From Xiphias gladius (lineage: Eukaryota; Chordata; Actinopteri; Istiophoriformes; Xiphiidae): DNA of 64,000 nucleotides. The position numbers and the translations under genes are program-made. The DNA lies in assembly GCF_016859285.1 (NCBI RefSeq), contig NC_053420.1, forward strand, positions 6,617,501 through 6,681,500. Reading direction: 5' to 3'. Under the pieces are notes generated by a model, which saw only the letters and a list, made by a program, of their open reading frames with translations, was not told the origin of the DNA and ran no database searches. Shown here one piece after another: positions 12,172 to 24,644 of the stretch (the first letter of the stretch is position 1; the number at the start of each line of letters is the position of its first letter).

Positions 12172-15100
12172 CAAGAAGTCAAATAAAAAAAATATGAATT
12201 TGAAGTGGAGTATTTTCATATTGTTGTGGTGGTACTTTTACTTAAGTAAAGGTTCAATACTTATTCCACCCTAGGTCTATTTCTGTGACCTCCTGACCTC
12301 TCCTCTGGTGCCACTGGCAGGTTAAAATGTCGTCTTGTGGGACATCCGGGTGATGCAGGGTGGCAGGACTCCCCCACCATCTCAGAGACTCGTAGGCGAT
12401 GCTTCCAGCTCAAACGATTCACTGTGTCAAATTTAGGTTTTAATGTTGATGGGTGGGAAGCCGGTGAGGGATCGAGTCTTTGTCGCCGCGGTAAAAGCTC
12501 CTACCGACCGCTCAATTTCTCTTTCTGTCCACGCAAGGGGTCTTCACAGGTTCAAAGTATTGGACCTGATCAGCAACAGACCCATTCCACCTGAATCCAC
12601 CTGAATTCGAACCACATCTATTAAAAAAAGACCCGATCTGAAAGGGACCAAATAGACACAAGGATAATTTGATCTGATCCAAAATGTGATGGATCTTAAA
12701 AGAAGGAAACAGAGAACTCAGGTATCAGACATACTGACACACACAGACCTGAGACCTGCAGCAATACAACGAGACCCTATCAGCCCTGATTAGACTGAGT
12801 ATAATGTGGACCTGGGGTCTCAGTAACCATGAAGATCTCTTGTCTACACTCTCCACAGGATGAAAAACGAAAATGCAGAGAAGTCAAGAACATGTACCTA
12901 CTTTGCTCCATGACAAGGTAGAGTGTGTTTAAAACCAATCACCAGGTTGACATGACGTGAAAATATGAAATCTGATATTCCTGTTTTCCAGAGGATGAAC
13001 CCACGATCTTTTCTCCAGCGCCACCCTCAAGACCAGGTAAGGCCGCAAGAATAACTAAATCATCAAGACGTCTGGCTGTAACCGCCACTGCAGCCCCTAG
13101 GGGTCGCTATCCAACAGTCCCAATATGCTGTGTGTTACACATCAGACAGTTTTTGTGTCTTCAGTCTCCCTATAAAACTGCAGCTCCAGTTATGGTGAAG
13201 CAAGACTTTCCTCTTCTAAGCTGTTTAGTGAAATACTGCCACCGTGTGGATACCGGCTGCCTTACACCTGGACGACCTCCTGCTGCATGACACCACGTCT
13301 ACAAATCCCAGCTGTGTGGCGAAAGACATGGTACAGTAAAAACATTTTATCCTGTAGCCCTAAATGAACCCCACAGATGACAATAAATGCCGACTTGTCA
13401 GCTTCCACGTGAAGCTCAGTGTTCACCCGACTCTCTGCGGTGTGATCTGTGAGTCTCTGCTATAAGACTCAGACTGGTCCGTATGACTACAAGTTGCTAA
13501 AGGGAAACACACAGTCAGTGTGTGACGTGCATCAAAATAGTCCGCACACCTGTGACAGGTTGACATGTCCTGTCGTTTTCTCCCGGCATAGATCAGAGCA
13601 GACATTTTGACTTGTCATAGCAGGAAGAGCACAGGTGTAACTAACAATATTTATGTTTATTTATTCTATATAAAAAGGGACCGTGCATGTTTTTTAGACA
13701 ACGTTACCATCTGATGTATTGTACCAGTCCCCGTAATTCCATCTGCAGTCCCTTGGTCATAATTGAAAACATGAGCACAGTGAGAGAACAGCACTAAAAC
13801 AAACTAGACAAACAAGACAAAACACATGATACGAAGTTAGACACAGTAGTGCATCACACACACACACACACACACTATGTCAGCAACATTAACAAAGGCT
13901 CTGCTCAGTGTGACAGTGAGCCAGCATGTACAAGACCACAACCCCGAAAGTGAAGCAGCTAAATGGAATTCAGCCTTCATTCATTTTAGCATTTACGACC
14001 TTTGGCCTATTGGCCTATTGACATGCACAAACAGAAGCGATTTTATCGAATAATCGGCACATACCAGCTATTTCTGTCTACGTCAGGCGTGTGCTGCACT
14101 TGACAGTGAAGTGAAATGTGGGTGGGATTTGTAAATCCACAGCTTTGACCTCAGAACTCAGCTCTTGACAGTCCAGTAACGGTGCTGCGCCAGTCCACCT
14201 ATCGACCCTGACATGCTGCCTTCCTTCAGATCATTCTCAACGGGTCAAGGTTCATCAGCCGACCCTCCGTCACAACCCTCCCCTCAGCCAGGGTCAGATG
14301 CTGGCCGGCCCCCCCCCGGTCGCCGGCAACCTGGACGTTTCTTTAAGAAGTGGGAATTAATTCAGTGATACTGACGTTTCAACCGAAACGGGTTGCAACA
14401 CTGATCGGCGCCTGCTCTCATTCCAGCGAGGCGCATGCTGATCCCAAATTTTCACAATTACTGTGGCCAGAAATGTCACAAAAAAAAACTGTAAAATCCC
14501 GTTGTTCATCAAATGTTACCGAAAAACGACCTTCAGCTCATAAATACGGTGAAAATGTTTCACTTTGTGTTTGCCTTGGATTTCATCGAACAAGCACTGG
14601 ACAGAAAACCCTCTGCTGAAACGTTAGTGGACTCCAGATAAAAATCAAAATAAAACTGCTCATGAAGAGAGGAGTCCCGTCGGGGCACTAACTGGGGACC
14701 TTTGTCGACTCTCTCTCCCCTCGCCTCTCTACTGTCAGAATCTCTAATAGAGGCGCGGGGCCACGGCGCTGCGCTCACGGCGCCCTCTGAAAGGGACGGT
14801 CGTCATGGTAATGGCAGAGGCACAAACTGCTGCTGGTGTGGTCACCATCGGTACGTTTTCACCACAGTATGCAGTGAAAACCCATAGCTGACGTCGGTGA
14901 GATAAAATTAAAAACAGTTTACATGCTTCATCGAGTTCCCTGGTGTGCGGAGGCAGCCTGAATCCAGCGCAGCAATGGCCGCCTCTGCCGCTAACCGTAA
15001 AAGCTACGACACTGAGAGGAAACAACTGAGTGTAAATGCACGAGCACGATTGCATGAAAATCTTAAAGGCTGAAAATGCTCTCAAGTGATCACATGAGTA

Positions 15101-16778
15101 CATCACATGTTTACAATCAGACACAAGGGTTTGTCCTGCGCTTGGCCTATATTGCCATATTGTTAATCATTACCAAATCGTTGCATTTTAGTCAGTAATT
15201 TTATTGTTACTGTGTGTTCATTTTAACTGTGTGAAATCCTTAATATCTCCTGTTCTAATTAACATGTGAAATTAACAGCAACCTAATGAGAAGGGATGAA
15301 AATAAAGGGATGAAATGGAAATTGGCTGAAACGGAAACAAAACGAAGAAGGAAGAAACTGCAGCAGGAAAAGAAATTCTGCTGCTGGTGGAGGAGGTTGC
15401 ATGAGAGAAATCATACAATAAGTGCAGGCAAGTGATGGGAAAAAAAAACCAACAAATCAAAGCAGCTTTGTTGGTGTTTTGTGCGTCCTTGATTAAAGCA
15501 CAGAAAACAAATGAAAAAGTGGTGAAGCACTATCAAATTCAAAATTCAAATAATAGACTAAAACTACACTCTGAATTATACATAGTGTTTCAGCTGCCTT
15601 GTTATTCACCCTGACCAATTACATTTTGTACAGTCACTCTGAAGCATGAGTTAGAAGGTGCGTGTTCACTTCTGTTTCCGTAATGAAGACCTCCAGGATC
15701 TACGCTGAGCCAGCCTCACACACGTCCCCTGGATCTCCCCCACGTTTGAGGGTGTTTTAAAGTCTTTGATAGATGGATGCTTGTGTGTAGAAGTGAAGGA
15801 AGTTAAAGTGAGAGAACGATACTGTCGATTTCACCCGCAGTTTGGTAAATACAGACCCTGACCTCATCCGTAAAGCACAGCGTGAATATTGGGTTTTTTT
15901 AACGTGACCGGGACCAAGCCACAATCAGATCGGCCCTTGCCCTTCCTGCTGTGACAAATGTTTACCCCCGTCTGCTGATTACCTGCTCCTCTTTTTCCCT
16001 TTCTTTCTTTCTTTCTCTGTCCATCTCCATCTTCCTTGAATTTCTTCACACCACTGTCATTTGCTCCTCGACGGCCTAAATCACTTCTCCCCGCTCCATC
16101 TCTCCGCCCACGAGCCGCTAACAGTGGCCTACATTTCTCGCTGAGGGAAACTCGTCCTGGAAGGTGTTGTCAAGACAACTGCGTCTCTAACGGAGACTGC
16201 GGCGGCACCGCGGCAATCGGACTCCAATTTATCCGGGTTCATTAGTGTTTCGGAGGTGGCGGTGGTTGTAATGTCAAGGAGCTGGAGAAGAGCTCCAGGC
16301 AATAAGCATCTTAACTACCCTCAGAGTGTGTTCAGAAAAGTTTAAACCCGAACTGACGGACAGATTGCTGACGTTCACTTCATCAGCGCCGACTCATTCC
16401 TGTGTGTTGGCGCCCTCAACATCAATAAAACCACTCAGCCCCATTTCTCCAAATTCCCCCTTTGTCAGGCGCTTGCATCTCTCCAAGAGGAATAGGGCAG
16501 ATTAGACCAGAAAATAGAAAAATGATAATCCCTCAATTGAATTTCATCCTCCCTTTCAAAACACCTGATTATGTGTAAACCTCCTCCACCGCCACACGCA
16601 GATGCAGGAGGCTCTTTGGGATTGTATCAACACAAAAAAACCTGGAAAATGTTTGATATTTTCTCCCGACGGGCACAAAAATCGCATGTCAGAGAGACGG
16701 CGCTGACGTTTGTTTCATTAGCAAATCAAAGGCCCCACTTTGAATATGTGGTGATTCTTAAGCCTGTGGGAGGTCTGA

Positions 16779-16781
<3 letters not shown>

Positions 16782-16814
<33 letters not shown>
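16782..16814. repeat. (TG)n tract just upstream of the pth4 TATA box
   Basis: About 16 tandem TG units end 12 bp before the TATA box. Alternating purine-pyrimidine DNA of this kind can adopt Z-form and varies in length between individuals, so it may tune the core promoter. Confidence 0.9.
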
Positions 16815-16815
<1 letters not shown>

Positions 16816-16826
16816 TCAGGGGGCTT

Positions 16827-16834
16827 TATAAAAG
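16827..16834 (+). promoter_or_regulatory. pth4: TATA box of pth4
   Basis: A canonical TATAAAAG lies about 75 bp upstream of a good splice donor (AAT|GTAAGT at 16907). A start site near 16855-16862 would give a first exon of about 45-50 nt. TATA promoters are usual for tightly regulated peptide hormone genes of the PTH family. The position is inferred from sequence only. Confidence 0.65.
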
Positions 16835-16856
16835 GTCTGGAGGCCGAACTTGAAGT

Positions 16857-16906
16857 CAGTTTAGTGTCTGATCCTGAGTAGAGGTGCTGTCACCAACAGG
16901 GACAAT
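16857..16906 (+). other. pth4: pth4 exon 1 (non-coding, predicted)
   Basis: It runs from the predicted start site about 25-30 bp below the TATA box to the donor AAT|GTAAGT. It has no complete ATG, but its last two bases AT join the first G of exon 2 to make one. The exact 5' end is a guess; the donor is strong. Confidence 0.5.
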
Positions 16907-17433
16907 GTAAGTACCTTTGTCATCACCTAACAAAGCTAGAGGCGAAAAGTGGGATTTATTTTTTTAATTTCAACAAATTTTTGTGTCAGTTTTCTATTTT
17001 ATTTTTATTTGTGTAGTTACACCCTTGTAACCTGTGTTTTCTTCTATTCTGTTTAAAGTTGCTTCTGCAAATGTGGTGATTTATGTTTAACTTGTCTGCC
17101 TTTGTGGAACAGTTTTGCGACTCTTTCAGGGAACAAATTTTCCTGTTAAGGTTTTGAAAAGTTTGACGTTAAAGTTCCGTCAGATGTATTTTATAATAGA
17201 AAGCTGTAAAACTGAATTTAAGGTGGCAATCTCGAATATTTCAGTCCCGGTTGATTTGGCGACCTCTGTAGTTACTGGTGGTAACAGCAAATGTGGTTTA
17301 ACACCACAGGTCACAGAATTCTGGGGGCAGCAAAAACAAACTACTGTCATTTGAATAAAGAAGTCAGGCGATAAATGGCCCTTTTCCCTTCATTCTGTGA
17401 GCAACCATGATCTGATTTTTTTGTGCTGCGCAG

Positions 17434-17498
17434 GACATGGGTCTGCACACAGCAGGGGCACAGTGACGGGAGTCGGTCACCTGGCTGAGAAGTTGGAG
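17434..17498 (+). other. pth4: pth4 exon 2 (non-coding leader, predicted) with upstream ORFs
   Basis: A 65-nt segment is bounded by an acceptor after a T-rich run (ctgcgcag) and the donor GAG|GTGAGC. It holds an ATG at 17437 opening a 9-codon ORF ending TGA 17464-17466. If spliced to exon 1, a second ATG forms across the junction and opens an 18-codon ORF ending TGA 17486-17488. Both close before the true start in exon 3. Mammalian PTH genes also have untranslated leader sequence in a separate exon. Transcript evidence is needed because the exon is called from splice sites alone. Confidence 0.45.
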
Positions 17499-19041
17499 GT
17501 GAGCAGCCTTTCACCTGCAGCTCCTCATCTAACTGCTCGCTGTGGCTGCTCCTTCTTGTTCCGTTACAGCCTGCGATATTTCAAACTGTGCTGTCCAAAA
17601 CTTTTCGCCCGTTAAGTGCTTTTATTGTGAAGCTGCAGCAGTAGGAAATGTTCAGTTTCCATTAGCGGCAACTTGAGACAATGTTTTTTCAGGGAACGTC
17701 GCCACAGACACCCAGTTCACAATACTGCAAATTTATAAGTATTGCAGTACTTTCATCAGTTGCCCATGGGCTCAGTCACCATTGTGTTACCTCGTTCAGT
17801 CACAGACAATGAGTCAATAGACATTTATTTAAATGAAAATATTCCATGTGGTGGATTGACTGAGGAACGCAAAGAGGTCGTTTGGCGACGTTCATGGGGC
17901 TGTTTTAACGTGCTTTTTTTCTCTTCGGTTTTGAACCGGTGTCAGGAACGGGATCAGTCAGTCAGCTTGGTTGACACTTGGTTTCGGGAGGTGTGCTCGT
18001 CGGCTCCACTGGGACCTACGGTTCCCCGTAACACATTTCTCTGCTTAGACCCACAGAGGAAACCCTGTCTGCTAAAAATTATGTTTCTAAACAACTAAAC
18101 CTGATCGACAAACATCTTTTTTGTATGAAACGTAATTGTGGCCAGATTACGTTTTCTACTAACGTAATGTGGACGTGTTGTTCATTTACATATTGACCGT
18201 AATTCCAGGGAGGAACCCAAGCCTCTGGCTGGCAGTTTCAAGAATCGCAGCCTGTGTAACATTTAACGTCAGTTTTCCGTTTTTCAGTCCAACAGTTCAA
18301 AGGTAGAAAATTGACCTGGGAGAAAAAGTGAAAAACTCATACATGGTTGGTAACGTTCTTGGTTGATTACAGGATTTTTTGACTCAGTGATCCAAATTTA
18401 CAGAGGATTTCCTGCACTTTGTCAGGCACTAAACAGGGAAATTGTGTTTGTCATTGTTTCTTACTGGAAAGGGTGTAATTATACGCACATATACTGTAGG
18501 TGCACGGCTATTTAAAAACCAGCATCTGTGAAAAGATACTTTTTGTACAACCTTTTAAGGTTCCCCTTTTACCAGCAAAGAACCATGTTTTGATATATTG
18601 CTGATATTTTTGGATGTTTCGGGGATTTTTATTTTGATGTTGAAAAGGCCATGTATCGCCTTTGCACCTCTACTCTTTGAGATGCACCGTTTTTAATCGT
18701 TAATTACTTTGAGACGTTTATCACCTCGGGTCGGTTGCTTGGTAACCGTTGTTAAGCATTTTGACCCGACAAAGATCGGACTGGGAGCGAAACGTTTCGG
18801 ACCGAGCTGAGGTTTTGCAGCTGTAAAATGGAAGAAGTGTGGCATCTGGACAACGTGTTTTTCAGGCCATAAAATATGCAATAGTGAGGAGTCACAGTTA
18901 GACATTTCTTCATTTTAAAGGGTCACAACCTAAAACGGTTGAAGACTAGTCGTCCAACTAACTCAATGGATGAATCTCCCTTTTCTTTTTGCTTTAGATG
19001 ACAAGTTTTGATGTTAGTTTCTTTTTGTTTTGTCACAGAAG

Positions 19042-20213
19042 ATGCAGATGTCCCACAGACCTGTGCAGTGGCTCGCTGTCATGCTTCTTGTCGTCTTCAC
19101 AACAGGCCAGTGTCAACAGAACGAGAGGTGAGACCGTCGTTCCCGTCCTGTTTCAACGATATCACACGGTGCAAGCTGTGAACGATTTTTATCGCTTTGA
19201 CACAAAACGTACTCAGTGTTCGCAGTTTTTATGTTCCCACATTCGCTGAAAAATAAGGGAGTAACTTAAAAAAAAAGAAAGAAACATCAGCAGGGAAATG
19301 TTTGGTGTGCATCAGATGTAGCCTCAAGGAGAACCCCACTGAACATGAAGACAGGGATCCAGACTCACAGCAAAACAACAAAAAATCAAAACCACAAAAA
19401 AAATCCATTTCATTTCCTGCAAAATTACAGGTTCACAAGGTGCGTCGCATGAAAGTGTCCAGATTATCAGAGCTCACAGTTGAGCTGGAAGGAAGTTTGG
19501 GGATTTGTGGGTCACCACTGAGCACTAGAATAAAATCAGGAAGTTTTCCCACTGATTTGGTTTTTCAGCGAAAAGTGAAAACAGTGAAACGTGATTTCTG
19601 GAAATATCCCTCTGTATGAGCGTGGATTGTTTGAAATTGTACAACTTAAAATTACTGACTGGAAATTTCAAAGAGCACAATTCAAACCGCACGAATTCAG
19701 ACTGATGGTTTTCAAACTTTAATATTTCATAGTAACAAAATGCAGTGGTATCTTGATTTCAACACTATGTATTCAGTAGTGCTTAAATTTCACAATTGGG
19801 TTTCTAGTTGCCCGTTTTTGCTTCCGTATGAATCTGAGTGTGTATTTGGACCAAATGTCTGGTCCCTGAATGTTGACTGAATTGTGAGGACGTGTACTTT
19901 GACTGACGGATCCTTCCCGCTCTCCCCTCCGCCTCCTCGCAGCCGCCGAGCCGTGACCGAACACCAGCTGATGCACGACCGCGGCCGAAACATCCAGAGT
20001 CTTAAGAGACTCATCTGGCTGTCCAGTGCCATCGAGGGTCTCCACACCGCCCAGACCCGCTCCGCGGCTTTCAACCCCTTAAGGGTCCTGAACCTGGATC
20101 TGAATCCAGCGCTGGTCTCTGCTGCTGGGAGCCCCCAGTCCGGCCAGGTGCAGAGCCTCCTGAGAGACTTCTTTAATCCCTACCTGACTCAGCCGTCAGA
20201 CAGAGAGCCCTAA
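19042..20213 (+). CDS. pth4: Parathyroid hormone 4 (Pth4) precursor
   Basis: Two coding exons, 19042-19127 and 19943-20213 (splice sites GAG|GTGAGA and cctcgcag|CC), give a 118-residue secreted peptide precursor. Residues 1 to about 24 form a signal peptide with hydrophobic core WLAVMLLVVF. A short pro-segment ends in the dibasic site SRR (29-31), leaving an 87-residue mature chain starting AVTEHQLMHDRGRNIQSLKR. EHQLMHD and Gly12, plus Arg20, Trp23 and Leu24, match the receptor-binding region of PTH/PTHrP. Overall it fits fish Pth4, a hypothalamic peptide acting on PTH receptors in calcium/phosphate and bone control, better than Pth1 or PTHrP: there is no basic PTHrP tail. Met1 has A at -3, and a second in-frame Met is codon 3. 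The intron falls just before the dibasic site, as in the PTH family. Confidence 0.9.
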
Positions 20214-20293
20214 CACCGCACTGATGCACAAACATGAAGCTACTGTATAGAGACAGACATAAAAAAAATATTAATCGTGTCCATTGTTTGAAC

Positions 20294-20299
20294 AATAAA
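20294..20299 (+). terminator. pth4: pth4 polyadenylation signal
   Basis: AATAAA lies 81 nt after the stop codon, giving a compact 3' UTR of roughly 100 nt. It is the first canonical hexamer downstream. Confidence 0.75.
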
Positions 20300-22689
20300 A
20301 CACCTACAACACAACGACAAGATCATCTTTAGTGCCAAGACACCCGCTAAGCTGTAGACGTGTCCAGATGTCTCAAGAATTTAAAGTTTTAGTTATGATC
20401 ATTTCCCTGACCCTTGACGGGCAGAGCCATAGAAACATATACATTTTTTTGGTGTTAAAGTTCAGTCACATTACAATTACAATCCAGCGCTGGGTGATAC
20501 AACAAAAAAAATCAAATTTCTTTTAAGCTTGGGGACAGTTCACCATTTTGACGAATCTGTTTTTCCTACGAAACACAGCAAGACCAAAACATGATTGAAA
20601 CATAGACCTTTTTAGGCCTACTTGTGCAAAAAGGTGCAAAACACTGTTCTGATCTTTTACACAAAAAGTGAAATTTTAATCGCCTGAATCAGTTCCGTAT
20701 ACTGCCCAGATCTAATTATGTTTGCTTTATCTCTCATTACATTCAACTGAAGACAAATTCCAGCATGCCGTTCCAGTTCTTCCAGTGCGATCTCCTCCAG
20801 CAGACTTGCATTTTAGAGTTCCACTTTGTTCAACTTTGACCTGCAAATTTGCACAGTCAGCCAGTAGACAACATAACGCACCGTGTTTGTACCTTGTCAT
20901 CACACCTCCAGACTACAGCCGCAACGCTTTCATACACAGTTTACAGTCTATTTATTATCGCCCACTTCAGAACCGCGACCTAACATCAGGGCTGAGCGCC
21001 GGGGCTAATGTAACAGCTCCTGCACACAGGCTGCATCTCTCTTTTTTTAAACCTGTCTCCTAAAAATTACGTAAATATGCTCTTAACGTGCGCCATGCTC
21101 ACACGTCTGGAGAGAAACGTGATGCCTCCGAATTTCTTTTTTTTATCAGCATAATAAGGAAACCTTTTTAATTCATGATTTTGCAAAACAAAGTATTTCA
21201 TTTGTTGATTCGCTTCGTCACTGCAATATTGCAGGAGTGTATCCACTCGTGGCAAATAAAAAATGACTCATTTTTTTCATGGCTATGTTGAGGCGCTCAG
21301 AGCTTCAGGTCAGGGACAGATTGTCGCCTTGGTTACATATTGAAAAAGTCAAAAAGTGACTTGAAGCAGGACACAGGATGTTTTCACTTTTTTAACATTT
21401 AACCAGTCTTTCCCTGACATCAGGTGTTTTCGTTATCTAAACCCAACCACACACAGGACTCAGGATGTGAATCCTGTGAGGTCCTGAACTTTGTTTGTCC
21501 ACCGTCCACCCCTGACCACCTTCCTCTGACTTGTGTCAGGCACAAGAAGAGACACCTCCTTCCTTCACTCAAGAAAACACTGCAGCTGAATATAATCTAG
21601 ACAGCAGCTACATTTCCTTCAAACTGCATTAGGTAAATTAGAAGTGTATTAACGTCATTTCAAAGACACAGGGTAGCTTTGTTGTGTCACCTCGACCCAG
21701 AGAGCCAGACTACCCTCTGCTACCTAAAAACAAAAAACAAAAAACGCTCAGAATCACAGATTCTGTCCATGAGACACAACAGTAGATGCATATCAGAGCT
21801 TCGATGCAAAAAATATGTGGTTGCAGGGGGCTGCAACTGTGTAATATGTAAGCAATAACACACGACAAGGCGTATATAGGTAAATAATGTGTGAGGTGGG
21901 GTTTAACTCATCCCGCTGAAAGCCTCACTTCATTCTCAGCTGAACTTGACAGGTCATTTTTACACAGACAGAGGACTCTGGGTTTCGTCCTCCATCTCCT
22001 GCAGTGTAGTCGGCTTCGGAAGGAATCACTTCAGGGCCGGTGTGGACGGGCGGGATGACCACACACACCAACAGCTCCTCTCACGCACGGATATGTGAAT
22101 GTTGTACTGAGACAGAGTTGAAAAAAATCCACACATGTCCTGGGGGGGGGGGGTGTACGAGGCAAATGAAAGGAGCAAAACAGTCTGTATACAATCCTCT
22201 AGATCTTAGAATTTCTGTGTCTATTTACTATTTTTCATCACCCCCATAGGGTCTTATGCAACCCCACGCAGCTTTCAGCATGTCTGAATATGTGCATGTT
22301 CTTCGTTATCCTTTTCTCGCTGCTTAGTGTGTGATGATATCCGTGTGCAACAGAGTGTGTATACTCGATAGAGCTGTTTCTTCAGTACATTCGTTTGCCG
22401 AATCTAAAAAAGAAAAAGAAAAAAATCTAACAAGTGCTGTACTACTTGTAGTTGGTAAAACTGAACTGTGCTTACTCCTCTCCTAGAATTTAAAACATAC
22501 AGTAGTGAAGTCTGGACTTGCAGACTGAAAGACCCTCAGTGTGTGGAATGACATTAATGAATTTCATGTTGTCTGATTAACTCTCTTTGTGCATGTATAA
22601 AGAGATGTGTGGTTGTATAACAATGCCTGTAATTTCACTCTCGTGAAAATGTATATTAAACTTTGTGGCTGCACGGATGCGGTTTGTGT

Positions 22690-22866
22690 TTGTGCATCAG
22701 CTCCTCTGCTTAAATTTGGCAGCACCTTTCCTCTCCATCAGCCTTGAGCTTAATGGCGAGTTCGAGGTGGTTCGAGGCCTGCTCCTCAAGTCTGCTGCTC
22801 TGTCGTTTGACGGAGGTCCTCCTGCTCAGCCCTCAGCTTGCTGACCAGCTCCCGGTCCTCACTCAT
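22690..22866 (-). pseudogene. Coiled-coil-like coding relic with frameshift
   Basis: On the minus strand, an ATG at 22866 opens MSEDRELVSKLRAEQEDLRQ and stops six codons later. A single frame shift at about 22795 would continue with SSRLEEQASNHLELAIKLKA for 30 more residues before a stop. The charged, Leu-spaced composition in both halves looks like a real heptad coiled coil, not chance, but I do not recognise a parent protein. It is next to decayed repeat DNA and may belong to a transposon or a dead gene fragment. Confidence 0.25.
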
Positions 22867-22979
22867 CCTTCACCAAGAGATTACCCGTCTGTCTCAAGTT
22901 GCTGCTGATGGGTGGCTCTTTCTTTTTGAAGCTGATCATTTCAATTCGCTCGTCTGACCTTCTCTTTCTGGAGCTTGTT

Positions 22980-23110
22980 GGTTTAATAATAATTAACTTC
23001 TCTTTGTCGTCATTTGGCGTCTCTTTGTAGCAGTTTTGCTTCTGTTTCCTGTGGTTTCGCTTTTGTTTGGAGTCGTTGTTGCATCTCTTTTTGGTCATCT
23101 TGTGTCTCTT
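22980..23110 (-). repeat. Decayed tandem 'acaaagagac' repeat
   Basis: On the minus strand, degenerate units around caaagagacgccaaatgacg and aaaaagagatgcaacaacga recur every 20-odd bases. This matches a common fish minisatellite-like repeat and accounts for the lysine- and glutamine-rich open frames across it. Confidence 0.5.
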
Positions 23111-23889
23111 TCGGTACCATTTTGAAGATGAAGCTCGGGGGCACCCTGACCCTTTTGGGCCTCTGGGCCCGGTAGGACTGTTCAGTAATCCACTGTGCCT
23201 CTACCATCTTACTATCTTACAGTCGCTCCGATTCCTGACCCACTCCTTGGGGCTGATGGATTAATTCTCAGTCATGATCCTGGTGTGGTCTGTCTTGGAT
23301 GACCAGTTGTGTCTATGCGTAACCTGTTGAAAGGTGAATAATAAACTGATTCTGCCCGGGTATAACGACGATGAGAGTTCCTGTTGGTTTTTTGCATTTA
23401 CGTGGACCGTCTCACAGCTTTTCCTGTGTGGTTTGTTTCAGCCTCTCTCAGTTTCAGTTTCACGGTTCATCGCTTTAACCCTGAGAATTATTAAGATGAC
23501 TTTATCTGCAATCCAAGCACACCGCCTTCCCTAATGTCAGTTACTGTGTCTGGCCTCGTGCTGTTAGGATGTGGAGGTGGAGATGTCCTTTCCTGTCTGG
23601 TACTTTAACATCTGCGGTCCGGTATGCCAGCGCCACACTGACTGACACCCAGACTGGTTTCTCGGTGTGTGGGGAAATAATGAAACTGTGGAGGTCAAAT
23701 GGGCCCAGCAACAAATTTTGGCCCCCTAGGAGGTTGATCCAGACATGAACAAACATGTTTGAAACATTCAGTTTTCATAAAGGAGTAGTTTTGGGAAGTA
23801 CACTTTTTTGTTTTCTTGCCAAATATCGGTGCCACTCTCATATCTGTTCTTTCACCCTATAATTCAATATCTGAAATAGTGAGTGGTGT

Positions 23890-24560
23890 TTGAAGTTTTA
23901 AGTCGGCATGCAGTAGAGAGGTGTCCCACCAGACCACATGGTGCCAGGCCAAAAATACGTCTCTCAATATTGATAAGACAAAGGAAATTATTGTCGACCT
24001 CCGAAAGATCAGAGGCCCTCAACTCCCACTGCACATTTCCGCTTCACCCATCGAAGACAGTGAGCAGCTTCAGGGTCCTGGGTGTCCAACTGAGATCATT
24101 GATGCAGACCTCCCCTCCCTTCAGGACATTTACTCTACCCTCTGCTTGAAGGCGACTAAGTCCATCATCAGAGACACTAACCACCCAGCTCATGCCCTCT
24201 TCTCACTACTGCCCTCGAGTACACACTACAGTAGTATCTCCACCAGTACCCCCTGTTTCAGTGACATTTTTTTTTTTTTTTTCCCCACAAGCCATCAGGG
24301 GAATGAGCAGCAAGTGATTAACGATCAAAGCTGCTGGACTTGCACACTCTGCTGAGGTTTTGTACTCCAAGATCATTTGCACAACTCACATTTTGTACAT
24401 TTTAAATATTGAAATTGCTCTTCATTACATTACCTGAACATATCTGTGGTAAGTCTCTATTAATATCTCAGGATTAATACTGGTTTTTAAAAGCCTGTTT
24501 TTCTATATGAGTTGTTTTAAAATGTCATGCTTTTCTTCTCATGTGACAATAAAAGACTTC
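23890..24560 (+). mobile_element. Relic 3' end of an L2-like non-LTR retrotransposon
   Basis: Plus-strand translation gives SLNIDKTKEIIVDLRK, the typical ending of a reverse-transcriptase palm/thumb ('LN..KTKE..VDFR'), followed by weakened PLHIS..PIE. After an apparent internal deletion comes DTNHPAHALFSLLPS, the usual terminal motif of fish L2-family ORFs. An A-rich tail region with gtgacaataaaagacttcca follows. Frameshifts and the deletion make it dead. It ends only about 85 bp before the inferred cept1 promoter motif. Confidence 0.75.
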
Positions 24561-24644
24561 CACTTGTGGTGGAGGATGTCTGCAAGAGCTGCCTGCCTGG
24601 GAGACTCAACTCGGGACATAAAGTGAATGGAAACATGATACAGC

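Larger units (their letters stand above)
9431..16780. other. Intergenic region left of pth4, no gene seen
   Basis: Open frames here are all under 130 codons, unsupported by family resemblance and often overlapping on both strands. The stretch holds a SINE-like repeat (10710-10990), a GAT trinucleotide run, a 15-bp hairpin near 12124, a CA run near 13856-13876 and a few CG-bearing patches (about 9750-10110 and 14740-14830). The last kilobase before the pth4 TATA box may carry enhancers, but nothing in it can be assigned with confidence. Confidence 0.6.
20330..23880. other. Intergenic region between pth4 and cept1, no intact gene
   Basis: AT-rich, with short chance open frames. It contains a G run at 22142-22152, an AATAAA near 23340, a frameshifted coiled-coil-like relic on the minus strand (22690-22866), a decayed tandem 'acaaagagac' repeat (about 22980-23110) and a fragment near 23780-23865 resembling the 'tagttttgggaagtac' fish repeat. 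Nothing convincing as an exon was found. Confidence 0.6.

Noticed and set aside
19302-19619. 105-codon open frame inside the pth4 intron
   Set aside because: It has no family resemblance or splice support and is rich in Lys/Ser; it is probably chance in an intron.
22859-23207. Lys/Gln-rich open frames as nuclear proteins
   Set aside because: They derive from a degenerate tandem 'acaaagagac' repeat, not from a conserved gene.
23921-24355. 144-codon open frame as a cellular gene
   Set aside because: It is the decayed 3' part of an L2-like reverse transcriptase, with a deletion and a poly-Phe tail from a T run.
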